Below are positions 34,320 to 41,243 of a DNA stretch of 64,000 nucleotides, piece by piece. The first letter of the stretch is position 1; each line of letters starts with the position of its first letter. Made by a program: the position numbers and the translations under genes. Under the pieces are notes generated by a model. That model was not told the origin of the DNA. It did not search any database and saw only the letters and a list, made by a program, of their open reading frames with translations. Origin of the DNA: Nocardia acididurans (lineage in GTDB: Bacteria; Actinomycetota; Actinomycetes; Mycobacteriales; Mycobacteriaceae); NCBI RefSeq assembly GCF_016741815.1, contig NZ_JAERRJ010000015.1:1-64000 (forward strand). The letters run 5' to 3'.

Positions 34320-35132
34320 TCACGGCTTCACCGCGATGGCGACCAGGTCGAGGCTGTCGTCGATGTTCTTTTCCGACGTGGTCAGCAGGTCGAAGTCGTC
34401 GATGCTCACCGCGGCCACGTCGGCGGCCAGATCGGCGGGCCACGGTTCACCGGCGATGGCGCGCGCGATCTGCGCGTCGATGATGGACCCGCCCCACTTC
34501 TCGTCCAGCGCAACGAGATTCGCGCCGTGGAAGACGCCGCTCATGACCTCGACCCGGAATCCGGCCTCGACGAGCAGCTCGTCCATCTCGGCGGCGTTCA
34601 GCTCGCGGGTGTGGAACGGGTTGAGCGGGGTGTCGCGGCCGGGGGAGAAGGTGATCCGGTTCGGGGTGCTGATCAGCAGCTGTCCGCCCGGCTTCAGCAC
34701 GCGCAGGCATTCGCGCAGGAACTGGGCCTGGTCCCAAAGGTGTTCGATGACCTGGAAATTCACGACGATGTCGACGGACTCGTCGTCCAGCGGCAGGTCG
34801 GCGAGGTTGCCCTGCACCATCTCCACGCGCGGGTACTTGGCGCGCACGTGTGCCACGGCGGAGTCGTCGTAGTCCAGGCCGATGACCTTCGCCGCCACGC
34901 CCGCGATCATGTTGGCGCCGTAGCCCTCACCGGAACCGGCTTCCAGGACGATCTTGTCCGCGCACCGATCCAGCAATCGGGCGTAAGCGATTTCGTGGCG
35001 GCGGAACCAGTAGTTCTCCTCGGCGATACCGGGCACCGTGCGTTCACCGGTCAGCGGCAGTGGATCGGTGTGGTTTTCAGGGGTAAAGACGGCATCGCTC
35101 ACCGCATCGACGTTAGCGGTAGCCAATATCAC
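34320..35132 (-). CDS. SAM-dependent methyltransferase (Rv3030-like)
   Basis: 270 residues if the GTG at 35130-35132 is used; a GTG ten codons later (35102) is an alternative. Motifs: ENYWFRRHEIAYARLL, KIVLEAGSGEGYGANMI (motif I), VIGLDYDDSAV, VDIVVNFQVIEHL and LKPGGQLLISTPNRITFSPG. It is very like Rv3030, a methyltransferase of the mycobacterial MGLP cluster. First gene of the operon with GH57 and GT4; divergent from fixA with a palindrome in the shared region. Confidence 0.9.
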   Translation of the reverse strand: MILATANVDAVSDAVFTPENHTDPLPLTGERTVPGIAEENYWFRRHEIAYARLLDRCADKIVLEAGSGEGYGANMIAGVAAKVIGLDYDDSAVAHVRAKYPRVEMVQGNLADLPLDDESVDIVVNFQVIEHLWDQAQFLRECLRVLKPGGQLLISTPNRITFSPGRDTPLNPFHTRELNAAEMDELLVEAGFRVEVMSGVFHGANLVALDEKWGGSIIDAQIARAIAGEPWPADLAADVAAVSIDDFDLLTTSEKNIDDSLDLVAIAVKP

Positions 35133-35170
35133 AGCGGCAGCCGGATCGGGTGATGGAGAACATCACATGC

Positions 35171-35192
35171 TAAGTTACCCATGAGTAACTTA
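35171..35192. promoter_or_regulatory. 22-bp palindrome between the MGLP-type operon and fixA
   Basis: TAAGTTAC-N6-GTAACTTA, perfect 8-bp arms around CCATGA. It stands out as AT-rich in GC-rich surroundings. A TAATCT box at 35201-35206 follows, a possible fixA -10. It is probably the operator of an unidentified regulator that acts on one or both divergent units. Confidence 0.65.
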
Positions 35193-35293
35193 ACGTAGGG
35201 TAATCTCCAGCGCGAGCTAGTTTGTGGACGTACGGCCAACGGATCGTGCGACCGCCCACCCGTGCCACCAGAACAGGAGGTCGACGAAGACCC

Positions 35294-36079
35294 ATGCCGA
35301 ACATCGTCGTACTGATCAAGCAGGTTCCGGACACCTGGTCCGAGCGCAAGCTGTCCGATGGGGACTACACCCTCGACCGCGAGGCCGCCGACGCCATCCT
35401 CGATGAGATCAACGAGCGCGCTGTCGAAGAGGCGCTGCTGATCAAGGAGGCGCAGGGTGGCGAGGTCACCGTCCTGGCCGCGGGCCCGGCTCGCACCACC
35501 GAGGCCATCCGCAAGGCGCTGTCCATGGGCGCCGACAAGGCCATCCACATCCAGGATGACGCCATCCACGGCTCCGACGCCGTGCAGACCGCCTACATCC
35601 TGGCTGCCGCTCTCGGTCAGATCGAGGGTGTCGAGCTGGTCATCGCGGGCAACGAGGCCACCGATGGTCGCGCCGGTGCCGTTCCGGCCATCGTCGCCGA
35701 GTACCTGGGCCTGCCGCAGCTGACCCACCTGCGCAAGCTGACCGTCGACGGCGACCGCATCTCCGGCGAGCGCGAGACCGACGAAGGCGTGTTCAAGCTC
35801 GAGGCTTCCCTGCCTGCCATCGTCTCGGTCACCGAGAAGATCAACGAGCCGCGCTTCCCCTCCTTCAAGGGCATCATGGCCGCCAAGAAGAAGGAAGTTC
35901 AGACCTTCACCCTCGCGGATCTGGGCGTCGACCCGGACACCGTGGGTGTTGCGAACGCCGGCACCCAGGTGACCGGTGTGACCCCGAAGCCGGCGCGCAC
36001 CGCGGGCGCGAAGATCGTCGACGAGGGTGAGGGCGGCAACCAGATCGCCACCTACCTGGTCGGTCAGAAGATCATCTAA
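35294..36079 (+). CDS. fixA: Electron transfer flavoprotein beta subunit
   Basis: 261 residues from ATG 35294; AGGAGG lies about 12 bases upstream and GAAGA closer. MPNIVVLIKQVPDTWSERK, VTVLAAGPARTTEAIRKAL and VIAGNEATDGRAGAVPAIVAE are standard ETF-beta motifs. ETF accepts electrons from acyl-CoA and other dehydrogenases and passes them to the quinone pool. It matches Rv3029c (fixA) and is followed by fixB, with which it forms a heterodimer. A palindrome and a possible -10 box lie upstream. Confidence 0.96.
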   Translation: MPNIVVLIKQVPDTWSERKLSDGDYTLDREAADAILDEINERAVEEALLIKEAQGGEVTVLAAGPARTTEAIRKALSMGADKAIHIQDDAIHGSDAVQTAYILAAALGQIEGVELVIAGNEATDGRAGAVPAIVAEYLGLPQLTHLRKLTVDGDRISGERETDEGVFKLEASLPAIVSVTEKINEPRFPSFKGIMAAKKKEVQTFTLADLGVDPDTVGVANAGTQVTGVTPKPARTAGAKIVDEGEGGNQIATYLVGQKII

Positions 36080-36118
36080 TTCGCCCCGGGCACAACGACT
36101 TTCAGGAGAGAAAGAAAA

Positions 36119-37078
36119 ATGGCTGAAGTATTGGTGCTCGTCGAGCACGCTGAAGGTGCGCCCAAGAAGGTCACCTCCGAACTCCTCACCGCCGCCCGCT
36201 CGCTGGGCACCCCGGCCGCCGTCGTGGTCGCCGCCCCCGGCACCGCCGACAAGCTGGCCGACGCGCTGGCCGCCGCCGGCGCCGAGAAGATCTACGTCGC
36301 CGAGTCCGACGACGCCGAGGGCTTCCTGGTGACCCCCAAGGTCGACGTTCTCGCCGGCCTGTCCGAGTCCGCCTCCCCGGCCGCGATCCTGGTCGCCGCC
36401 ACCGCCGAGGGCAAGGAGGTGTCGGGCCGGCTCGCCGCCCGCATCGGCTCCGGTCTGCTGGTCGACGTCATCTCCATCAACGCCGACGGCTCCGCGCAGC
36501 ACTCCATCTTCGGTGGCGCGTTCACCGTGGACGCCAAGGCCACCGGCGACGTGCCGGTGATCTCGGTGCGCCCGGGTGCCATCGAGGCCGCCCCGACCGC
36601 CGGTGCCGGCGAGAAGGTGGCCGTCGAGGTTCCGGCTCAGGAAGAGGGCGTCGTCAAGGTCGTCTCCCGTGAGCCCAACGTGGGTGGCGACCGCCCCGAG
36701 CTGACCGAGGCCGCGATCGTGGTCTCCGGCGGCCGTGGCGTCGGCTCCGCCGAGAACTTCGGCAAGGTCGTCGAGCCGCTGGCCGACGCCCTCGGTGCCG
36801 CCGTCGGCGCTTCCCGCGCCGCCGTGGACTCGGGCTACTACCCGGGCCAGTTCCAGGTCGGTCAGACCGGTAAGACGGTCTCCCCGCAGCTCTACGTCGC
36901 CCTCGGCATCTCCGGCGCCATCCAGCACCGCGCCGGCATGCAGACCTCGAAGACCATCGTCGCTGTGAACAAGGACGAGGAAGCCCCCATCTTCGAGATC
37001 AGCGACTACGGCATCGTCGGCGACCTGTTCAACGTCGCCCCGCAGCTGACCGAGGCGGTCAAGGCCCACAAGGGCTGA
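36119..37078 (+). CDS. fixB: Electron transfer flavoprotein alpha subunit
   Basis: 319 residues; AGGAGAG precedes the ATG. The C-terminal FAD-binding half carries SGGRGVGSAENF, GASRAAVDSGY, GQTGKTVSPQLYVALGISGAIQH and AVNKDEEAPIFEISDYGIVGD, all typical for ETF-alpha. It binds FAD and pairs with FixA. It ends in a strong hairpin. The position matches Rv3028c. Confidence 0.96.
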   Translation: MAEVLVLVEHAEGAPKKVTSELLTAARSLGTPAAVVVAAPGTADKLADALAAAGAEKIYVAESDDAEGFLVTPKVDVLAGLSESASPAAILVAATAEGKEVSGRLAARIGSGLLVDVISINADGSAQHSIFGGAFTVDAKATGDVPVISVRPGAIEAAPTAGAGEKVAVEVPAQEEGVVKVVSREPNVGGDRPELTEAAIVVSGGRGVGSAENFGKVVEPLADALGAAVGASRAAVDSGYYPGQFQVGQTGKTVSPQLYVALGISGAIQHRAGMQTSKTIVAVNKDEEAPIFEISDYGIVGDLFNVAPQLTEAVKAHKG

Positions 37079-37102
37079 TAACCCCTCGCGCTGAGCGAAA
37101 CC

Positions 37103-37138
37103 CACTGGCCCCCGGCTGTTTTCAGCCGGGGGCCAGTG
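37103..37138 (+). terminator. Strong hairpin after fixB
   Basis: A perfect 16-bp stem, CACTGGCCCCCGGCTG paired with its complement, around a TTTT loop. It lies 24 bases after the fixB stop. Confidence 0.9.
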
Positions 37139-37223
37139 TTGTCTCTCGGAGATCTCCTGGCGTCGGCTGACCGCCGAGAACACCGCCACCATCCGCACCG
37201 CCGCCTACGGCGCTGTCTCGCTG

Positions 37224-37547
37224 ATGTCGGTGGCGAGCACCAGCCCGCACCAGGCCGCCACCGTCGGCGCGCAGGCTTTGACGTCGGCGATCGGCTTCAC
37301 CGGCCATGTGCTGCAGGCCAAGACCCGCGACGTGAAGCTGAAGGGCAAGACCGCCGCCGCGCTGGCCGATCAGGTGCTGCCCGCCCTGACCGAGGCGGTA
37401 GCGCTGCTGAACGCGCAGGATCCGGCCGAGGCCGACAATTTCCGCGCCGTCATCGCCGTCGCGATCGACGCGGCCGCGACCACGCAGGGCCACGCCGGTC
37501 CGGTCGCCGCCGACATGGCTCGCAAGATCACCGCCGCGATCGCCTGA
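37224..37547 (+). CDS. Small hypothetical protein, start uncertain
   Basis: 107 residues from the ATG at 37224, but protein-like sequence in the same frame continues upstream to about 37158 (WRRLTAENTATIRTAAYGAV) without any ATG, GTG or TTG. The true N-terminus may therefore be lost, or a CTG at 37167 may be used. The protein is Ala-rich and helical (GKTAAALADQVLPALTEAVA), with no membrane segment. Family not recognised. It follows the fixB terminator and has its own hairpin behind it. Confidence 0.5.
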   Translation: MSVASTSPHQAATVGAQALTSAIGFTGHVLQAKTRDVKLKGKTAAALADQVLPALTEAVALLNAQDPAEADNFRAVIAVAIDAAATTQGHAGPVAADMARKITAAIA

Positions 37548-37564
37548 TGGCAGCGGCCCCGAAT

Positions 37565-37591
37565 GCCGGCAGCCCGAGATGGGCTGCCGGC
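37565..37591 (+). terminator. Hairpin after the 37224 gene
   Basis: Perfect 11-bp stem GCCGGCAGCCC paired across GAGAT. It lies 17 bases after the stop at 37547 and could also serve the convergent gene ending at 37637. Confidence 0.75.
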
Positions 37592-37636
37592 TATCGGCAT
37601 ACACCGACAATGCGTCCCGCGGTCCGGCGTCGCGCC

Positions 37637-37849
37637 TTACCCGCAACCCGCACCGTCCGCCTCCGGCGGCAACCTGCCCTCCTCGACCAACTGTCGCATG
37701 AGCTCACAGGATCGATCCGTCGTCTGCATCTCCCACCACCAGATGCCCCCCGTCACCACACTGGCGACGAACACCACGACCCCGATTATCAACAGCCAGA
37801 AGACCATTGGACGCACCCTCCGCAGCCGTCCGATCCCGTGTATGTCCAT
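37637..37849 (-). CDS. Small single-pass membrane protein
   Basis: 70 residues from ATG 37847-37849. One transmembrane helix (PMVFWLLIIGVVVFVASVVT) with a basic N-terminus, so the C-terminal tail with two Cys (DRSCELMRQL and GAGCG) probably faces outward. It lies downstream of the DUF397 gene in the same direction, after a 51-base gap, and may be cotranscribed. No family recognised. Confidence 0.5.
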   Translation of the reverse strand: MDIHGIGRLRRVRPMVFWLLIIGVVVFVASVVTGGIWWWEMQTTDRSCELMRQLVEEGRLPPEADGAGCG

Positions 37850-37900
37850 GTTCCGCCCCTGTCCCGGCCCGGCCGAGCTGCCCAGAACCGCTCGCGCGGC

Positions 37901-38101
37901 TCAGACCCGCCAGATTCCGCTGCGCAGGAACCGATCCCACTGTTCGCCGGTGAATACCAGCGTTCCACCGGACGGATCTTTCGAGTCGCGAACTCCCACA
38001 CAACCGGCTTCCCGGAGGCCGAAGGCAATCTCGACACAGTCCGCATTGGGCTGGCTACGAGTGCTCTTGAACCATCTCGCACCGGGTAGATCATCGGTCA
38101 C
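37901..38101 (-). CDS. DUF397 protein
   Basis: 66 residues; the GTG start overlaps the stop of the upstream XRE gene as GTGA, so the pair is translationally coupled. The pattern GARWFKSTRSQPNADCVEIA followed by VGVRDSKDPSGGTLVFT is a textbook DUF397 domain. Such proteins accompany WhiJ-like XRE regulators in actinobacteria, where they are thought to modulate the DNA-binding partner. Small and cytosolic. Confidence 0.92.
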   Translation of the reverse strand: MTDDLPGARWFKSTRSQPNADCVEIAFGLREAGCVGVRDSKDPSGGTLVFTGEQWDRFLRSGIWRV

Positions 38102-39000
38102 GCCGCATACTCCTTCGCCATCGTTCGCACCAGCGCCCTGGTTTCTTCCTCACTCAACGCTAACCGCTGAATGTCGGTGAGTGCCTGTCGATACCGGGCG
38201 ATCGCCTCGTCCTGTTCCAGATAGAGGGCACCCTCGTAGCCTTCGACATAGACCACCGGTGGTTCGATCACTCGGGTCGCCAGTGGCGGAAACTCCAGCA
38301 GTGTGAAGGACTGAACCATAAGCCAGAGTGGGCTTTCCACGTCCAGTGGTACGACGCGAATGGTGATGTTGGGTTGCTCCGACACCGCTGCCAGGTGGGA
38401 CAGTTGCCGTGACATGACATCGGATCCGCCGGGGCGGCTGTGCAGCACCGCCTCGGACAACAGTATGTCCATTCGAAAGGTTCTGTCTTGCAGTCGTTCC
38501 TGTCGGCGCGCGGACAGTTCCACCCGCCGTTCGATATCCACCAGCGACAGTTCGGGAGATGCGGTACGAATCATCACGCGCCGGTAGTCCGGTATCTGCA
38601 GGAGGCCGGGCAGCAGCGTCAGCTGGTGCGTGGTCAAGTGATTCGCCGCCGCTTCGAGACTCAGGTAGTGGTCGAAATGCGCCACATACTGGTCGCTGTA
38701 CGACCGCCACCAGCCTTTGACAGTTCCGGCGGTTCTCGCTGCCTGGTCTTGGTCCTTGACTTCCCGCCACAGACCCAGAACCTCTTCGCGCTCAGCGGAA
38801 TCCGCCACCTGGTAGAGCTCCAGCAAATCCTTGATCTGAGACGTGGCGATTCTGATCTTCTGCCCGTCTTCCAGGCGGCTGATGCTCTGCGGTGATATCT
38901 CCGCCGCGATGCCGGCGGCCAGCTGGCTCTTCTCGGCACGCTCACGATAGCGGCGCAGGGTGCGGCCGAGTGCTCGACGGGGAAGCGATGATCCGGCCAT
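38098..39000 (-). CDS. WhiJ-like XRE regulator with DUF5753
   Basis: 300 residues. N-terminal XRE helix-turn-helix: LRRYRERAEKSQLAAGIAAE then ISPQSISRLEDGQKIRI. The C-terminal DUF5753 region starts near VKGWWRSYSDQYVAHFDHYL and continues with LTLLPGLLQIPDYRRVMI and ITIRVVPLD. This architecture plus a DUF397 partner is common in Streptomyces and Nocardia and is linked to developmental or stress control. GAGG lies close to the ATG. Divergent from two small ORFs, which could be its targets. Confidence 0.9.
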   Translation of the reverse strand: MAGSSLPRRALGRTLRRYRERAEKSQLAAGIAAEISPQSISRLEDGQKIRIATSQIKDLLELYQVADSAEREEVLGLWREVKDQDQAARTAGTVKGWWRSYSDQYVAHFDHYLSLEAAANHLTTHQLTLLPGLLQIPDYRRVMIRTASPELSLVDIERRVELSARRQERLQDRTFRMDILLSEAVLHSRPGGSDVMSRQLSHLAAVSEQPNITIRVVPLDVESPLWLMVQSFTLLEFPPLATRVIEPPVVYVEGYEGALYLEQDEAIARYRQALTDIQRLALSEEETRALVRTMAKEYAA

Positions 39001-39164
39001 TTCTTAGCCTCGCTATCTGGGTGTCGCCGTACTGGAATGCCCCGTGCTGGGCACCTCCTAGCTGAGCACCCACCATTCTGTCAGAGAACTGCTCACTGAA
39101 AGCCCCAGTTGGGTCATTCTGAAGCCATTCGAGATTCACCCCGATCTTTTCGAAGGGATACGAA

Positions 39165-39374
39165 ATGTCCTGGGAAACGTGGGCTTTGGTTGCCCTCATC
39201 GCAATGTGCGCGTTGATCGCAGCGTGGGGTTTCACCGGCGACTATCTGAACCGTCGACCAGGCGGTGCCGCCCGTTCTCTACACCTCACGCTCGCTGGAG
39301 GCGGGCTCCTCGAAGTTCGCGCCACGCCCGGCCGCGCCGGTCGGTGGCATCGCGCCCGACACCGTTCAGTCTGA
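39165..39374 (+). CDS. Small membrane protein
   Basis: 69 residues; GAAGGGA lies 6 bases before the ATG. An N-terminal transmembrane helix (WALVALIAMCALIAAWGF) is followed by a basic tail (RRPGGAAR and RAGRWHRARHRSV). Its stop TGA overlaps the GAGGAG site of the next small gene, so the two are probably an operon. Divergent from the WhiJ-like regulator. The tail may be shortened by a frameshift, because another frame (from 39265) is also open here. Confidence 0.5.
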   Translation: MSWETWALVALIAMCALIAAWGFTGDYLNRRPGGAARSLHLTLAGGGLLEVRATPGRAGRWHRARHRSV

Positions 39375-39384
39375 GGAGAATTCG

Positions 39385-39606
39385 GTGACTTTCGTCGTCT
39401 CCCGTGTGAAACACGAACGCTTTCCTGAATTCGCGGAAGCGCTCACATCCTCGCGGGCTGTGCAAGCTTTGATGTACCCGCACCGCAATTGCATTGAAGG
39501 GCAGGGTAATTCACCCGAATCATGCAGCGCCCGCAGCCAGCTGATGTCCATTGCCCGAGATTCGGGCTGGCATTGGATCAGCGAAATACCTACCAGGGAA
39601 CCCTGA
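39385..39606 (+). CDS. Small hypothetical protein
   Basis: 73 residues from GTG 39385, set by GAGGAG 39372-39377 with 7-base spacing. Sequence VTFVVSRVKHERFPEFAEAL, then ALMYPHRNCIEGQGNS; no membrane segment, two Cys. Family not recognised. Same direction as and directly downstream of the 39165 gene. Confidence 0.5.
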   Translation: MTFVVSRVKHERFPEFAEALTSSRAVQALMYPHRNCIEGQGNSPESCSARSQLMSIARDSGWHWISEIPTREP

Positions 39607-39657
39607 TTCGCGCATGTCTACTCGCGGGCGGTCAATGCGCGGGCCGCTCCGCGGGGG

Positions 39658-40029
39658 TTATGGCCTGTCGCGGAGCCGGTCGCGTTCGGCGGTGAGCGTG
39701 GCGTTGGAGTCGCGCAGCGCGGCGTTGGCGTCCTCGAGGGCGGTGTTGGTGTCTTCGAGGTCGAGGATTCGCGCGATGGCGGCGAGGTTGATGCCCTGGC
39801 CTGCCAGGGTGGCGATGCGCGCGAGCCGGGCGAGATCGTCGTCGCTGTAGCGGCGGGTGCCTCCGGTGCTGCGGGCCGGGGTGACGAGTCCGTGCTGCTC
39901 GTACAGGCGCAGTGAGTGCGCTCCCATGCCGGCCAGTTCGGCGGCCACCGAGATTCCGTACACCGCCTGGGCCGGGCCGGGACGGTGATCGTTACCGGGG
40001 CCGGGTAGGGGGTCGTGTCGATCCGGCAT
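39658..40029 (-). CDS. MerR-family regulator (HspR-like)
   Basis: 123 residues; GAGGAG precedes the ATG. The MerR helix-turn-helix reads YGISVAAELAGMGAHSLRLY, EQHGLVTPARSTGGTRRYSD and DDLARLARIATLAGQGINLA. This is the HspR type, with the LRxYExxGL and TxGGxRxYS motifs. The C-terminal part is a coiled-coil-like heptad tail (DTNTALEDANAALRDSNATL). Divergent from hsp20, so a local heat-shock regulator is likely. A CIRCE element, the HrcA site, also lies between the two genes. Confidence 0.9.
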   Translation of the reverse strand: MPDRHDPLPGPGNDHRPGPAQAVYGISVAAELAGMGAHSLRLYEQHGLVTPARSTGGTRRYSDDDLARLARIATLAGQGINLAAIARILDLEDTNTALEDANAALRDSNATLTAERDRLRDRP

Positions 40030-40073
40030 CCTGCTCCTCTTCTCTGGTGCCGTCAGATTACCTCACCAAGGGG

Positions 40074-40100
40074 CTTGCACTCTCCTCAGTAGAGTGCTAA
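40074..40100. promoter_or_regulatory. CIRCE element (HrcA operator)
   Basis: CTTGCACTC-N9-GAGTGCTAA. The right arm equals the CIRCE consensus exactly; the left arm differs from TTAGCACTC at two positions. The spacer is the canonical 9 bases. It lies 75 bases before the hsp20 start, between hsp20 and the divergent merR gene. HrcA binds CIRCE to repress groES/groEL and other heat-shock genes. Confidence 0.85.
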
Positions 40101-40174
40101 AACAAATCTCAGGCAGATGACAGAGGTTATCTGAGCCCCGTCGAAAGAGAATGGAGTGAGTGGAGGTGGCGACC

Positions 40175-40597
40175 ATGCTGATGCGTACCGATCCGTTCCG
40201 GGATCTGGATCGCCTGACCCAGCAGATGTTCGGCACATCGGCCCGCCCGGCAGCAATGCCGATGGACGCCTGGCGTGAAGGCGAGGACTTCTACGTAGAA
40301 CTCGACCTGCCCGGCATCGACCCGGAATCCCTCGACCTGGACATCGAACGCAACGTGATAACCGTCAAGGCGTCGCGTCCGCAGCTGGACCCCGACCGGT
40401 CCATGATCGCCGCCGAACGCACCCGCGGCGTGTTCTCCCGCCAGCTGTTCCTCGGCGAGAACCTCGACACCGACGCCATCCGCGCCGACTACCGCGATGG
40501 CGTGCTGCGCCTGGTGATTCCGGTCGCGGAGAAGGCCAAACCCCGCAAGATCGAGGTCACTCACCACAACGGCGAGCATCAGGCCATCAACGCCTGA
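40175..40597 (+). CDS. Small heat-shock protein Hsp20
   Basis: 140 residues from ATG 40175, with GGAGG at 40162-40166. A GTG at 40160 is in frame but lies just before that site. The alpha-crystallin domain is complete: REGEDFYVELDLPGIDPESL, VITVKASR, ERTRGVFSRQLFLGENL, IRADYRDGVLRLVIP and the C-terminal KPRKIEV. A holdase chaperone of the cytosol. Under the CIRCE element and opposite a MerR regulator, so it may respond to both HrcA and the local regulator. Confidence 0.93.
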   Translation: MLMRTDPFRDLDRLTQQMFGTSARPAAMPMDAWREGEDFYVELDLPGIDPESLDLDIERNVITVKASRPQLDPDRSMIAAERTRGVFSRQLFLGENLDTDAIRADYRDGVLRLVIPVAEKAKPRKIEVTHHNGEHQAINA

Positions 40598-40809
40598 TCG
40601 CGGGCCGAGGCGCGGCCCATCCACCGGCACGCCCGAGCCCGGCTCGATGCGAAGCCCGCCCTCCGGTGAGAGCGAGGTGATGCCCGTCAGATACCACGAG
40701 CCATACGAAACGTTTTCCTGCCCAACTATTCTCGTGTCCACGAGAGAACATCACAGGAAGTCCTGTTCAGATTCCTTCCATCGACGGGTGGGCCCGGTCG
40801 GCTGCGATC

Positions 40810-40868
40810 GGGCCGGGCTCACCCGGCCCCTCCGCCCCGGATCGGCGGACCGAGTCCGATCCGGGGCG
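40810..40868 (+). promoter_or_regulatory. Two consecutive hairpins upstream of the small acidic ORF
   Basis: Hairpin 1: GGGCCGGG (40810-40817) pairs with CCCGGCCC (40822-40829) across CTCA. Hairpin 2: CGCCCCGGATCGG (40833-40845) pairs with 40856-40868 across 10 bases. Both stems are perfect. They may end hsp20 transcription, or form a structured leader for the ORF at 40898. Confidence 0.65.
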
Positions 40869-40897
40869 AGATCCCTTGCGCGAGAGAGGAGATCGTG

Positions 40898-41029
40898 ATG
40901 ACCCCCTGCATTGCGGACGGCAGCGACCTCGACCACGCCGACCGCCTCGACCAGAACTGGATCACTGCCGTCCCCTGCGATGACGACGATGACTACTACT
41001 GCGATGACTACTACTGCCTCGCCTACTGA
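40898..41029 (+). CDS. Small acidic Cys/Tyr-rich protein
   Basis: 43 residues. AGGAG (40887-40891) lies 6 bases before the ATG. The sequence starts MTPCIADGSDLDHADRLDQN and ends CDDDDDYYCDDYYCLAY. The C-terminal half is almost only Asp, Tyr and Cys, with no basic residue after Arg16. This could bind a metal or a basic partner. A second frame (from 40980, to 41237) is also open and overlaps the end; it could be a coupled gene but has weaker support. Located between hsp20 and the convergent M13 peptidase. No family recognised, and no maturation genes are nearby. Confidence 0.5.
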   Translation: MTPCIADGSDLDHADRLDQNWITAVPCDDDDDYYCDDYYCLAY

Positions 41030-41243
41030 CACCGCCCGCCCCGCGCGCTACGAACCCGACGCCCCGATGGTGGCCTGGCCGGATCCGAGCCCACTGGACC
41101 CCTGGTGGGAGTCGGTCATGGCCTGCGCCCGATCCGCCGCACCCGCGGCCCCGCGCTCGCCCGATCCCCGGCACTCTCGTGCCCGCAGTCCCTTCCTGCG
41201 CCCCTGCGCGCCGATCCGCATCGCGTCCTCCCGCTGACCCGTC

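Noticed and set aside
40980..41237. Overlapping 85-codon ORF next to the small acidic ORF
   Set aside because: Its first part is only an alternative frame of the Asp/Tyr codons and it lacks a ribosome site; kept as a remark in the small ORF entry.
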